64,000 nucleotides of DNA. It comes from Zea mays (Eukaryota; Streptophyta; Magnoliopsida; Poales; Poaceae). The notes beneath the pieces were generated by a model. That model worked only from the letters and a program-made list of their open reading frames with translations, ran no database searches and was not told the origin of the DNA. The stretch is taken from contig NC_050097.1 of the NCBI RefSeq assembly GCF_902167145.1, positions 116,593,982 through 116,657,981 on the forward strand. Reading direction: 5' to 3'. The translations under genes were made by a program, and so were the position numbers. Shown here one piece after another: positions 21,306-32,398 of this stretch (positions within the stretch are counted from its first letter, which is position 1; each line of letters begins with the position of its first letter).

Positions 21306-23338
21306 TTATAAGGAAAATTCAAGATTCAAGGAAAAGATAAGCACAAGGTATGAGTTCATTAACGGTTTAAGGTGACTTCGAGCTTCGTCACCAGCCAAGC
21401 TTCGTCCACCCTTTGCCCAAATTTGAGTTACGAATCTGTTCCCAATGCTTCGAGCCAGGCCGGGGATATCATTCAAGTCCGCTGGTGATAAGCTGAAGTT
21501 CGACCTATTTACAATATTCTCGTGCGTGCAACTAGCCTTCATACAAGCGACAGTTGTGCCACGAGAAGCTAGTAGAGCGCAGAAATCACCATGCCCGACT
21601 ATGACTTCATCAAGAGCATCAACTTCGCCTTCAATATGATCAAAGATTCCTGGCAGGTTTTCAGCTGAAGGTTTAAATTTTTTAGAACTAGCTCCAACTG
21701 AGTTGAAGACTTCCTTCAGTCGTTGCACGCAACGGTTGCCGAAGTTCAGACATTTATCTTGAAGTTCCCTCAATGACTTTTGCAAGTTCGAACTTTTTGC
21801 AACTTCAGCTTCAAGCTTCGCATCAAAATCTTTCTTCTCTTGTTTGAAGCTTTTTGATTTCATGGAGAGTTCACTGTTTAACCTAGCAATCTCGGCCTGA
21901 GCTTCTGCCAGCGAACCCTCCATTGTCTGAAGCATGAAATCTTTCTTCTCCAAAGCAGCTTCGTGCTCTTTAATTTTGCCCTCTAAGCCCTCAATTATAA
22001 TTTTGTTTTTCTTGTCCTCGAGGTCTTGCTGCATCCTCAAGGTTTTACTTAGCAGTAGACTCTGAAAAAATAACCTTCGTCAGAAGTAACCTTCATCTCG
22101 AAAACAATAATAAAGTTTAGGTAAGAACTTTACCTTGAAATTAGAATAAAACAAGCTGTCGGCGATATGTTGTCGCAGGTATCTACTGAGGTCGACCTCA
22201 AGCTTCAGAAAGCCAACACTTTTTGATAGAGAGCTGACAGCCTTCGCCCCAATCCGGTCCCGGAGGCATCCTAAACTCTCTTCGGCAACGCCACCGAAGA
22301 GCAATGCTCCTGGTTGATAGCCGCATGATATTGTGTAATCCCTCAGCTCTTCTTTCTCAGCCTTAGACAACTTTTGGCCAAGTATGTTTTGAAAAATAAA
22401 ATCCTTTTCCTCCAAAGTCTCTTCGGCAACCTCCTTCTCTTTCTTGGGCACTGGGGCCAGGGTCTCTTCGGCAGCTGTGGCAGCTTCTTCCGTGGCCTTG
22501 TTCAAAATCATCTTATCAATATCAGAAAAAGTGCCTTCTAGATTTGTATCTTCGGCCGTCTCAGCTTTGGCAATTACAGCTTTGGCGGGGGCAACCTCGG
22601 TTACTGCAGTATCTTCAGCAGCCGGTGTTTTTGACGCTCAAGCCGGCGGTGGCGTTTCTTCAATAGCATCAAAAACAGTAATGATCCTTTGCCTTTTTTC
22701 AGTAGGCTTCTTGATTGCCGCAGCCTCCTCCTTCTTCTGTAAAAGCTTCATCAGTTGTGGCCCTAGTGGACTTAGCTTGAGAGGTAAAGATTCGATCATT
22801 ACCTTTAAAATTTCCTCCACATCAGCGGCAGGAGGCGTTGAAGGAATTTCTTCCTCTATATTAGTTGTTTTTGCTTCGCAGCTATAACTTTTCTTTTCTT
22901 CGTAATAGCCACCTTCGGCTTAGGGCTGGATTTTTTTCTTCTTCGAAGCTTTCTCATCTTCTTCTATCATTCTAGCAGCTTGCCTTTTCATAACACTGAC
23001 AACTCTTTTTCGCTTTGGCCCTTCGGCACCCTTGCTTAACCGTTCATAGTCAGGGTATTCAAACTTCAGGGCATCCATCACTCGGTTCAGCCTTCGTTTC
23101 GGTCGGGTACCGAAGGCTGCGGTCATCAATTGATCTTCTTTATTAGTATAATTGCCCAAAATTTCATTGCACATAGCTTCAATCATCTCCAACCATTCTT
23201 GGCAAGGCTCTTTGAAATGTTTCTTGAACTTGAAGTGATAAGGCAGTCGAACAAGTTCATTCTTTTTCTTTTCTTCTTTAAGCTTCGACATATTCCACTC
23301 CTTTAACGTTGGAAATACTCTATTGGCTAAGTATGCTC
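21306..23338 (-). pseudogene. A antisense accessory ORF, C-terminal part (coiled coil)
   Basis: Minus-strand coding sequence opposite to pol and downstream of it. Open stretches are 23291-22920 (basic, MKRQAARMIEEDEKASKKKK), 22820-22638, 22511-22080 and 22040-21306. The last is a clear heptad coiled coil (ENKIKEH-type Glu/Lys/Leu pattern, about residues 1-110) with a conserved-looking C-terminal part (VIVGHGDFCALLASRG). A TGA after ETPPPA and breaks at about 22079-22041 interrupt it; some could be introns. Its N-terminal half lies at 35129-35977, beyond insertion B. Antisense ORFs at this position are known in Tat-lineage elements (for example Grande); their function is not established. Confidence 0.7.
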
Positions 23339-25154
23339 AGACACACCCGGTTTTAGAAGGCAAACCGAATGCGAACCATGTACGTGCCAGGATCAGTTAT
23401 TCACGTACACAGCAGTTACATAATATGGACATCATCACACAGTGCTCAAAATAGTATTAATAAGGGAAATAGTCGATTACATCATACGTCTGAGACGTCC
23501 ATATAAGTCTTACAATAAATCAAAGTGCGGAAAAGAAACGTAGATAACACGGCCTTCACAGGCAGCCGACTGGGGGTTGCCGCTAACCCACACCTAGAAC
23601 TCGTCGTAGTCTTGGAACTCCTGGAAGTCTCCTTCCACGGCTTCATCTTCGCCTGAGCAGTGGTTGCAATGCTGACAACCTGGGGGGGGGGGGGTTTTGG
23701 TGTGTAGAGCAAGGGTGAGTACACATCAACATACTCAGCAAGTATCCTGTTTGGCTGTAGTGGACTAGCTTTATGTGGGGGTAAGTCAAGCAGTTGCTTT
23801 TAGTTGGTCAGGTTATTACTTACTAGTAGAAAGCCAGGTTTTAACATTAACCCAAGTTATTAACCCAATGTATCCTTTCCAAACGGAAAGAATACCACTT
23901 ACCAATACCATAATCATAACCAGAACCATCAATCTCATAACCACCTGTACCACAATGTCTCTGATCAAGTACCACTAATCACTGGAGCTCCCTTGGCCGC
24001 TCATAACCGCGAGCACGGCTGATATATCAGTTTCATAACACTCTGCAGAGGTTGTGCACTTTACCCACAAGCCGTGATTCCCTCTCTAGCCCGGGCTTGC
24101 AAGACCCTTATTCACTCCCGAGGTGAATGGCCAGGGATTCACTACGAAGCCTTTACAAAGATTCCCCGGGACTGTAGCCACCCGTTAGGTTTCCTAAATG
24201 CACCGCACTCCTCCCCAAGGGGCGAACCCAAACTTGGCAGAGCGAGCCGCATACACCGAGCCCCATTGACGGCACGACGGCTAAGTGAACTACACCCCGG
24301 ATCCTCTAATTATTCAGCTAAGGGCACCCCATTCCACCCTCATGGTTGCACTGTTTTCCCGGGCGGTCATCCATAGAACAGGTCCTTACGGAGAGGCACT
24401 CGAGAAACCGCTCGAGCCCCCTTGAATACCACAAGTATAATCATAAAGAAGAACGGGAAAACAGCGTATCATAGATAATCACATCATGTTCATTGATTAG
24501 AGTTAAGCAATAGCATCAGACTAAGTAGTAATAATCCGACCCAAATAGGTAAACAAGGACATGGATAACAAAAGCTAGTCAATCCTTAGGTATAAAGGTG
24601 TAATGCGGGAGGTGAATTAAAGAATGAATAGGACATAGATAGGTCAAAGGACACTTGCCTCCACCAACCGACTGCTGCTCAGGGGCTTCTCCTGCGAATT
24701 CCTCGGGCTCTTCGACCGGATCGTTCTCTATGCGAGCGCAAACATACATACATACATCCACATATTTAATACAAAAGAACAGTACACCATACAAGATAAC
24801 AAATAAAGCGAATATGCATCAAGTATGACATTCGATAACGCATTTGTTATGGTTAGAAAGAAACGGGAAAGGTCTCGCAGGGGGTTAAATCTTATGCACT
24901 AATGACACAATTGGTTTTTAACAAAATAATTCTGTTATATATATTTATATATACTAATGGAAACATAATCACTTTTAGTTGATCAACATTGCACAGGGTA
25001 AACAATTAACTACGTGAATCAATAACATAACGGAATTTTAAATTAAACTTCCTATTTTCCCATAGCATGAACAGTGATTAGCCTACTTAAAATACAGTAA
25101 TTATGATCACAGAGAGTAAATAAAATAAAATAAAAAAAAATAAAAAAAAAACAG

Positions 25155-25760
25155 AGGGGGGGGGGGCGGTTGAACCGGCCCTAGGGGCGGTTGAACCGGC
25201 CCGGGGGCAGGCGGCCGAGCTGGGGCGGCCGAGCGCGGGGGGGGGCGGCCGAGCTGGGGCCGGGGGCGGCTGAGCCGGGGCCGAGGCCGGCTGAACCGGC
25301 CCGGGACAGGGGGGGGGCGCGACCAGGGGCCAGGGCGGGCGGCGGGCGCGGCCAGGGGGCCGAGCGGGCGGCGGACGCGGCCAGGGGGCCGAGCGGGCGG
25401 GGCTGGGGGCGGCCGGGCGGCCGGGCGGCGCGGTCGGGCGGCCGGGCGCGGCCAAGGGCCAGCGGCCAAGGGGAGAAGGAGGGGAGGGGGAAGGAGAGAG
25501 GAGGGAGAAGGGGGAGGGGAGGGGGCTCACCGGCGAGGGGGGGTGGCCGACGGCGAGGGCGCGCAGCCGGGGTCGGGGCAGCGGCGGCGGCTAGGGCAGG
25601 GAGGTGGGTGGGGGCGGCGGCTTGGGTGGGGAGGGAGAGAGGGAGAGAATGAGGGAGAGGGAGAGGGGATTTGGGGAAAAAGAGGGGGGGGGTGGGGGCG
25701 GCTGGGCCTGCTTTGGGCCCAAGAGGGGGGGGGCGCAGGGGCTTGGGCCGGCCGGGGTCG
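25155..25760. repeat. G-rich low-complexity block with degenerate tandem repeats in the B LTR
   Basis: Plus strand runs of 4-12 G recur every few bases, with units such as GGGGCGGTTGAACCGGCCC (twice at 25168-25203) and GGCCGAGCGGGCGG. Such density has strong G-quadruplex potential. The copy in the other LTR (about 34216-34790) lacks 29 bp near 34466, the only sizeable difference between the LTRs. Confidence 0.75.
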
Positions 25761-26032
25761 GCCCACGGCGCGGGAGAGAGAGAAAAAGAGGAGAGAAAAA
25801 GAGAGGGAGAAAAAAAAGAGAGAAAAGATCTTCTCCACATTTTCGAAATCCGATCTTTCTACATGAATGCAATTGCGCTTTCAAAGCAATCAAAAGAAAT
25901 GCAGGGTTCGGCATGGTGCATCAAACAACATAAGGTATTTAGGGTTTTTCTTACACGGGAAATCCAAACCGAATCCCGCTAGAACTTTGGAAAAGGTCAA
26001 GGTTTAGCGAGGGGAAAAAGAAAAAAGAAAAG

Positions 26033-26097
26033 GTAACGCCCGAATTTTGGCGAGTAAAGAAAAGAAAAAATTCAACTGCAAAATTCGGGGCGTTACA
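26033..26097. repeat. Terminal hairpin of the B LTR
   Basis: GTAACGCCCGAATTTTG (26033-26049) pairs with CAAAATTCGGGGCGTTAC (26079-26096) with one bulged base. The loop is about 29 bases and A-rich on the plus strand. On the element's coding strand this is the first 65 bases of the LTR. The second copy is at 35064-35127. Confidence 0.85.
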
Positions 26098-26133
26098 AAC
26101 CTATCCCCCTTAAAAGAATCTCGCCCTCGAGAT

Positions 26134-29100
26134 TCAGGGTTGGCTAGCAAAGAGCTCAGGGTACTTAGCCATCAGATCATCTTCACGCTCCCAGGTTGCT
26201 TCTTCCTCAGAGTGGTGACTCCATCTGACTTTGCACATTCTGACGGTCTTCCTTCGGGTGACTCTATCTGCAATCTCAAGGATCTGAGCTGGCTTCTCAA
26301 CATAGGTCAAGTCCTCCTGGACCTCGAGACCTTCCACTGGCAACTGCTCTTCCGGCACACGCAAGCACTTCTTCAACTGAGACACATGAAAGACATTATG
26401 CACAGCAGACAAATTCTCTGGCAAACTGAGCTGATAGGCCACTTCTCCACGTCTTGCAAGAATCTGATACGGACCAATGTAGCGGGGTGCCAGCTTGCCT
26501 TTGACTCCGAATCTTCTGACTCCTCTGATCGGTGACACTTTCAGATAGACAAAGTCTCCGACTTCGAAACTCAGCTCTCTTCTTCTTGTGTCTGCATAGC
26601 TTCGCTGCCTTGATTGCGCTATCTTCAGATTCTCTCGGACCATCTTGATGTTCTCTTCGGCTTCAAGCAAAATATCTGGCCCAAACACCTGCTTCTCTCC
26701 AGGCTGATCCCATTGCAACGGAGTTCTGCAACTCCTTCCATACAGCGCTTGAAATGGTGACATCTTCAAACTGGCCTGATAACTGTTGTTATAGGAAAAC
26801 TCCGCATAAGGCAATCTCTTGTCCCATCCGGACTGATCTTGCAACGCACAGGCTCTTAACATGTCTTCGAGAATTTGATTGGTTCTTTCGGTCTGGCCAT
26901 CTGTCTGCGGGTGATAAGCTGAACTGAAATTCAGATGCGTGCCCAAGGCTTCATGCAACTGCTGCCAGAAATGAGAGGTGAACTGCGTTCCTCTGTCTGA
27001 CACTATCTTCTTTGGTACACCATGAAGACAGACGATCCGAGACATATACAATTCTGCCAATACTGCACTGTTGTAGTTGGTCTTGACAGGTATGAAGTGG
27101 GCTGACTTGGTCAAGCGATCCACTACTACCCAAATGGAATCGTAGCCGGCTCGAGTGCGAGGCAATCCGACTATGAAATCCATACCAATTTCATCCCATT
27201 TCCACTGAGGGATCTGCAACGGTTGCAACAATCCAGCAGGTCTCTGGTGTTCTGCCTTAATTCTTCGACAACTATCGCACATAGCCACGTGCTCTGCGAT
27301 TTCTCTTTTCATTCCGTACCACCAGAATTTCTTCTTCAGATCCTGATACATCTTCTCACTGCCAGGGTGAATCGAATAAGCTGTCTCATGAGCTTCCTTA
27401 AGAATCAACTCCCGAATAGACTGGACATTGGGAACACACAAGCGATCTTTGAACCATATCACGCCTTCTGCATCTTCTCGAAAATCTTTGCCTTTGCCTT
27501 CTAGAATCAGTCGCCGGATCTCACTGATTTTCTCATCATTCTTCTGCGCTTCTTTGATTTCGCGCTCCAAGGTAGGTTCCAACTCAACTGTGACTCCTCG
27601 CGAATTGTTCAGAAATCCGAGACTCAACCTGTCAAACTCTTTGGCCAACTCATAAGGCATCGGACGGGCGACCATCAGATTGACTTGACTCTTTCTGCTC
27701 AAAGCATCTGCCACTACGTTTGCTTTGCCTGGATGGTAATGAATTTCCAACTCATAGTCTTTAATCAACTCTAACCATCTTCGTTGCCTCATGTTCAATT
27801 CTGACTGAGTGAATATGTACTTCAGACTCTTGTGATCTGTGTAAACATCGCATTTCTGTCCATACAGATAGTGCCTCCATGTCTTCAGTGCGTGAACCAC
27901 TGCTGCCAACTCTAGATCATGGATTGGGTAGTTCTTCTCATGAACCTTCAGCTGTCGGGACGAGTAAGCCACAACTCTTCCCTCTTGCATCAACACACAT
28001 CCCAAACCTGTGTAACAAGCATCGCAATACACCGAGAAGGGCTTGTGCACATCAGGCAAGACTAGGACAGGCGCTGTTGTCAACTTCTCTTTCAGCGCTT
28101 CAAAGGCCTCTTGACATTTCTGGGTCCATTTGAACTCAACCTTGTTGCCTAGCAACGCTGTCATTGGTTTCGCAATCTTCGAAAACCCTTCAATGAATCG
28201 CCGATAATATCCGGCCATTCCAATGAAGCTCTTGATTCCTCGAGCATCCGTTGGCGCTTTCCAGTTCAGAATGTCTGCCACTTTCTTCGGATCCACAGCC
28301 AATCCTTCCTTGTTGATTATGTGACCCAAGAACAGGACTTCACTGATCCAGAACTCACACTTGCTCAACTTTGCATACAACTGGTGCTCTCGCAATCTCT
28401 GCAATACCATCCTCAAATGATCTGCATGCTCTTCTTCACTTTGAGAATAAACCAGAATATCATCAATGAATACCACCACGAACTTATCAAGGTAATCCAT
28501 GAATACACTGTTCATCAAGTTCATGAAGAATGCTGGCGCATTGGTCAAACCAAAAGACATCACTGTGAACTCATATAAACCATACTTGGTAATGAATGCC
28601 GTCTTCGGAATGTCCGAAGGTCGGATCCTGAGCTGATGATAACCTGACCTCAGATCGATCTTGGAGAACACACTGGCTCCTCTCAACTGGTCGAACAGAT
28701 CTTCTATTCTGGGCAAGGGATACTTGTTCTTGATCGTGACCTCATTCAGAGCTCGATAATCGATACACATCCTCTTGGTGCCATCTTTCTTCTCCACGAA
28801 CAAGACAGGGGCGGCCCAAGGCGAGGTGCTTGGCCGGATGTAACCTTTCTCTGACAGCTCATCAATCTGCTTCTTAAGCTCAACCAACTCTGGTCCAGAT
28901 ATTCTGTAAGCTCTCTTAGAGATGGGGGCGGTTCCAGGAAGAAGCTCTATAGCAAATTCAACTTTCCGCTCTGGTGGCATACCCGGTAAATCCTTTGGAA
29001 ACACATCTGGGAATTCAGACACAACCTTGATACTCTCAATTGGGTCTGCTTCACTGCTATCAACAGCCATCTGATAACAACTTCCTTTCTTTGGCTCAGG

Positions 29101-30717
29101 CGGGACTAACTCGGTCACCACTTCCTCTCCTAGTGGGGACACCAACTTGATTGTCCTTTTATCACAACTGATAACTGCCTGATACTTATCTAACCAATTC
29201 ATCCCTAGGATGACATCTATTCCCTGAGTACCCATTACTATAAGGTTGGCGGGAAACGCTATCCCCCTTATTTCCACACTTACATTTAAACAAATGCTAT
29301 CAGCTCGAATTCTACCACCGGCTGAGTCAATTTGAATGGGGGTTAACATGGTAGTAGTTGGAAGATTATGTGCTTCTACCCATGATGCAGTAATGAAAGA
29401 ATGTGTTGCTCCAGTATCAAATAACACTTCTGCAATATGGGAGTCGACTGGGAACATACCTACTGTCATGTCGGGGGTCTCCTGAACTGCTTCAGCCTCC
29501 AAGTGATTCAATCTTCCATGATTATAGCGCTGCTGAGAGCGATTGCCTGCTCCAGGCTGAGGCACATTCTGCTTTGCTGGGGCATTGGGGCCTGACTGCT
29601 GCTGGGCTGCCTTCTTCGGACATTGCATCACCCAGTGGCCTTGCTCTCCACAGTGGAAACATGCCCTGTTTCCAACCTGAGCTGGTGCTGCCTGACTGTT
29701 CTGCTGATTTGTTGGGGCAGGAAGACGAGGTGCTTGCTGATTCTGCTTTTGAAACTGACCTCCTGACTGATTGCTCTGACGGTTCTGGTACTGATTCTGA
29801 GGGTACTGCCTTTGAAACTGCTGATACTGCTGACGCTGCTGATGCTGCTGAGGTGGACGCTGGTTCTGCCTGAACTGCTGAGGTTGATTGCCTGAGAAAC
29901 GGGGACGGCTGCTGCTTCCAGGCTGGGGTCCACTGATCTTGCGCTTACGATCTTCCATCTCCTTGCGCTTTCTCTCTGTCATGATTGCTCTGTCAATCAG
30001 GTGCTGGAATGTCGGGAAGGTGTGGTTCATCAGCTGATACTGCAGAGGGTCAACCAAGCCTCTCAGGAAATGGTACTGTCGCTTGGCGTCGGTGTTGACA
30101 TCTTCAGGAGCATAGCGAGACAATTGCAGAAACCTGTCCCGATACTCACTGACAGACAATGGCCCTTGCTTAAGGGCCAGGAACTCCTCCTTCTTCACTG
30201 TCATCAGACCTGCAGGCACATGGTACTGATGAAAGCTACATCTGAATTCTTCCCAGGTGATGGTGTCGGGGTTGGCATGGGTGGCGAGGTAAGACTCCCA
30301 CCATGATTGGGCTGCTCCTCTCAACAGACGGGGACCATACAGAACTTTCTCCCTGTCATCGCACTGAGCGGTATGCAACTCCCGCTCCACAGTGCGCAGC
30401 CAATCTTCAGCATCCATGGGGTCAGAAGAGTGAGCGAACGTTGGTGGATGACCTCTCATGAATTCAGCACGCTTATCTCTAGGCATCTGAGGCATCTGAG
30501 GCTGGGGTGGAGCCTGCTGCTGTTGCTGCTGCTGCTGCTGCTGAATGGCGGCCAGAGTCTGACCGATGGCTTGAACTGCCTGAGTCTGCATCAGAAACAT
30601 CTGCTCAATCGACATCGGGGGCGGGGGCGGCAGGTGCTGCTGCTGGGGCACCTCATCCTGCGGAGCGGCTCGCTCCTGCTGAGCACGCCTTCCTCCTCTA
30701 CGCCTGTTCTCTGACAT
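26134..30717 (-). CDS. B gag-pol polyprotein with chromodomain-like C terminus
   Basis: One uninterrupted frame of 1527 residues. Domains: Arg/Pro/Gln-rich N terminus with a 10-residue poly-Gln at about 59-68; Gag core about 85-250 ([27 protein letters not shown]); Gln/Asn-rich linker; zinc knuckle [14 protein letters not shown] at about 351-364; protease DTGATHSF at about 432; RT with FIDD active site at about 749-752; RNase H (YCDACYTG at about 896); integrase zinc finger (IHPG...CDSC) and DDE core with Asp about 1178, Asp about 1239 and Glu about 1275 (35-residue spacing). The last 60 residues ([22 protein letters not shown]...) match the chromodomain-type tail that directs chromovirus integrases to heterochromatin. 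All catalytic residues are present. ATG 30717 is the first in frame after a 0.4 kb spacer. Confidence 0.95.
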   Translation of the reverse strand: MSENRRRGGRRAQQERAAPQDEVPQQQHLPPPPPMSIEQMFLMQTQAVQAIGQTLAAIQQQQQQQQQQAPPQPQMPQMPRDKRAEFMRGHPPTFAHSSDPMDAEDWLRTVERELHTAQCDDREKVLYGPRLLRGAAQSWWESYLATHANPDTITWEEFRCSFHQYHVPAGLMTVKKEEFLALKQGPLSVSEYRDRFLQLSRYAPEDVNTDAKRQYHFLRGLVDPLQYQLMNHTFPTFQHLIDRAIMTERKRKEMEDRKRKISGPQPGSSSRPRFSGNQPQQFRQNQRPPQQHQQRQQYQQFQRQYPQNQYQNRQSNQSGGQFQKQNQQAPRLPAPTNQQNSQAAPAQVGNRACFHCGEQGHWVMQCPKKAAQQQSGPNAPAKQNVPQPGAGNRSQQRYNHGRLNHLEAEAVQETPDMTVGMFPVDSHIAEVLFDTGATHSFITASWVEAHNLPTTTMLTPIQIDSAGGRIRADSICLNVSVEIRGIAFPANLIVMGTQGIDVILGMNWLDKYQAVISCDKRTIKLVSPLGEEVVTELVPPEPKKGSCYQMAVDSSEADPIESIKVVSEFPDVFPKDLPGMPPERKVEFAIELLPGTAPISKRAYRISGPELVELKKQIDELSEKGYIRPSTSPWAAPVLFVEKKDGTKRMCIDYRALNEVTIKNKYPLPRIEDLFDQLRGASVFSKIDLRSGYHQLRIRPSDIPKTAFITKYGLYEFTVMSFGLTNAPAFFMNLMNSVFMDYLDKFVVVFIDDILVYSQSEEEHADHLRMVLQRLREHQLYAKLSKCEFWISEVLFLGHIINKEGLAVDPKKVADILNWKAPTDARGIKSFIGMAGYYRRFIEGFSKIAKPMTALLGNKVEFKWTQKCQEAFEALKEKLTTAPVLVLPDVHKPFSVYCDACYTGLGCVLMQEGRVVAYSSRQLKVHEKNYPIHDLELAAVVHALKTWRHYLYGQKCDVYTDHKSLKYIFTQSELNMRQRRWLELIKDYELEIHYHPGKANVVADALSRKSQVNLMVARPMPYELAKEFDRLSLGFLNNSRGVTVELEPTLEREIKEAQKNDEKISEIRRLILEGKGKDFREDAEGVIWFKDRLCVPNVQSIRELILKEAHETAYSIHPGSEKMYQDLKKKFWWYGMKREIAEHVAMCDSCRRIKAEHQRPAGLLQPLQIPQWKWDEIGMDFIVGLPRTRAGYDSIWVVVDRLTKSAHFIPVKTNYNSAVLAELYMSRIVCLHGVPKKIVSDRGTQFTSHFWQQLHEALGTHLNFSSAYHPQTDGQTERTNQILEDMLRACALQDQSGWDKRLPYAEFSYNNSYQASLKMSPFQALYGRSCRTPLQWDQPGEKQVFGPDILLEAEENIKMVRENLKIAQSRQRSYADTRRRELSFEVGDFVYLKVSPIRGVRRFGVKGKLAPRYIGPYQILARRGEVAYQLSLPENLSAVHNVFHVSQLKKCLRVPEEQLPVEGLEVQEDLTYVEKPAQILEIADRVTRRKTVRMCKVRWSHHSEEEATWEREDDLMAKYPELFASQP

Positions 30718-31124
30718 CTACAGAACGCAACCACACATCAGAACTGATCTGGCAAAGCTTGCAGCATAAGAAAAGAGTATAGAATTCTCCAACAGCACTG
30801 AACGGATGAGCATCTTCACTGATCTCCAACACAGACCACACAGCTTCTCAGATAAAGAGGAAAGGAGAATAATGGGTTTCCCAACTATATAACTAATTTT
30901 ATTGACATGGTATGTAAACCAAAATGCAGGGGATACCCACACTCTGGTGACAATCATTACAAAGATCCAAACCAAACATAGTTCATCATGACAAACATAA
31001 ATGCACAGGATATAGCAAACTACCCTGTCTAACTAAAACTAACTAAGACCGAGATTAACGCTAAGACTGAAGCTTCCATGTATATATTTATTTCGTATTA
31101 ATTACAAGATCCAACTCTAACGAT
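30718..31124 (-). other. Spacer between the B leader ORF and gag
   Basis: About 0.4 kb without an open frame of note. It would hold a splice acceptor or other signal if gag is expressed past the upstream ORF. I could not identify one with confidence. Confidence 0.5.
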
Positions 31125-32138
31125 CTATGGTTCTAGATTTATCTTGGTCTTGCAGGCGGGATTGCCATAAGACTGGTGTCCACGCTGAGGTGAGCGGTAC
31201 GGGTGCTGAGTCCCAACGGGAGCGGGGGAACCACCGTCCAGATAACGACGTTCCGCGCGCTCAGCCCGCAGCAGGGCGATCTCAGCACGAGCCCTACTCA
31301 GCTCGTCTAGTGCATGGTCCAGCTCCGTGTTTAGCACGGCGGCTAGGTTGACTGTGCTGCTCAACCTAGGATTGCCCTCACCGACAGGTGAGACAATCAC
31401 GCCTCCTGTGCTGCCAGATGGACGGCGGGGGTAATACTTCAGGTCAAGACCGTCAGCTGCCCCACCGAAAACCGAGCAGTAGTGCGAAAGCGCACGCCGT
31501 GCAGCATCTTGCATGGCTGCCTCAGCTGAGTCCCGCTCAGAGATAGAATAGTGCTCTGAACAAGCCTCTGCACCCTGGAGACTGTCCTCCGGGCAGCGCA
31601 CCAAGCAAGTTGCCTCCCAGCGATCCGGGTAGACCCCGCGACTATGCTGGTAGACCACACAGCGATACTCGACGGACCAAGTATGCCGGTCAAATGCCCG
31701 ACGTAGCAGGGTGTCGAGCGCATCATGGAAGTGACACCCGCGAGCAGCGTCGCGAGTGATGGGTCGAGCAACCCATCCTTCCGGCTCAGGATTAGCAGAG
31801 AAGTCGGTGTCGTGGCTCGAGCTGTCGTCGCCTCCTCCGTCGTCTGGGTCTCCTCCAGCAGCTACTCCAGAAGCTGGGGCGCCCAGTGGTGGTGCAGGGG
31901 GCGGCTCCAGAGGAAGCACAGGAGAGCAGCTCCTCACAGACTCTATCTCCTGGTGGAGCGAGAGGGAAGAGCTCTGCTGCTCCTGTCGTCGACGCTCCTG
32001 CTCCTCACGCAGGCGGTGGTGTAGTCTCTCCAAGTGGCTGGACTGTCCGGCCACGGGACGGCGAAGCGGACGCTCAGCAAGACGGGAGGGTAAGAAGGGG
32101 ATGACTGACTTTCGTGCAGTGTGTCTAAGTCGAGCCAT
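31125..32138 (-). CDS. B extra leader ORF, unknown protein with H3-tail-like start
   Basis: An intact 337-residue ORF between the 5' LTR and gag, same strand as gag. Ordinary chromoviruses encode a single gag-pol, so this is additional. Residues 2-11 read ARLRHTARKS, identical at six positions to the histone H3 tail (ARTKQTARKS) including TARKS around Lys9. Residues 40-60 are a charged helix rich in Arg/Glu/Gln; about 70-110 is Pro/Ala/Gly/Asp-rich. Residues about 140-215 form a compact region (VEYRCVVYQH, DRWEATCLVRCPED, DSAEAAMQDAARRALSHY) whose beta-beta-beta-alpha pattern and final Ala-rich helix recall a dsRNA-binding domain; this is a weak resemblance. A short coiled coil (LDELSRARAEIALLRAERAERR) is at about 285-307. 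Function unknown. Confidence 0.8.
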   Translation of the reverse strand: MARLRHTARKSVIPFLPSRLAERPLRRPVAGQSSHLERLHHRLREEQERRRQEQQSSSLSLHQEIESVRSCSPVLPLEPPPAPPLGAPASGVAAGGDPDDGGGDDSSSHDTDFSANPEPEGWVARPITRDAARGCHFHDALDTLLRRAFDRHTWSVEYRCVVYQHSRGVYPDRWEATCLVRCPEDSLQGAEACSEHYSISERDSAEAAMQDAARRALSHYCSVFGGAADGLDLKYYPRRPSGSTGGVIVSPVGEGNPRLSSTVNLAAVLNTELDHALDELSRARAEIALLRAERAERRYLDGGSPAPVGTQHPYRSPQRGHQSYGNPACKTKINLEP

Positions 32139-32377
32139 CTACAAAAGACATCGCAAGCAAAAGGGTGAGAACAGAATTAATATGACCAGCAAATAATGAA
32201 TCATAAGTAAATGAAGGATTGGAATAAAACATAATTTTCAGCAAGGTATAATATATAGTAGAACATAGGTTTGGTCAGTAGGACCAACTTTTGAAGGGAT
32301 ATCAAAGTCAAGGCAGGGACAGAGGTCTATAGTCCTTAGAACGACCATTCTACTCTAGGTTAGCGGTCCTACAGTCA

Positions 32378-32398
32378 GCACGGCTTTGATACCACTTA
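32378..32398 (-). other. B primer-binding site
   Basis: On the minus strand TGGTATCAAAGCC follows the 5' LTR after a few bases (TAAG). It resembles the initiator-Met-tRNA site TGGTATCAGAGC with one mismatch. Confidence 0.7.

Larger units (their letters stand above)
23339..26097 (-). repeat. B 3' LTR
   Basis: 2759 bp, nearly identical to 32399-35128. The outer end reads AGACACACCC on the plus strand where the other LTR has TGTCACACCC, so the last bases of this LTR are altered or missing. It contains a 13-base G run at about 23682-23694, a G/C-dense block at 25155-25760 and a terminal hairpin at 26033-26096. A TATATATTTATATATA tract at about 24937-24953 is a possible TATA region on the minus strand. 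Several long open frames on both strands of the G/C block are composition artefacts. Confidence 0.9.

Noticed and set aside
24074..24376. 100-codon frame identical at 33136-33438
   Set aside because: Identical only because both are the same LTR; no domain and no codon bias.
25087..25982. Several Pro/Arg/Gly-rich open frames of 100-220 codons on both strands (again at 34149-35013)
   Set aside because: They lie in the G/C-rich repeat of the B LTR, overlap on both strands and change length with G-run indels between two otherwise identical LTRs. They are composition artefacts.
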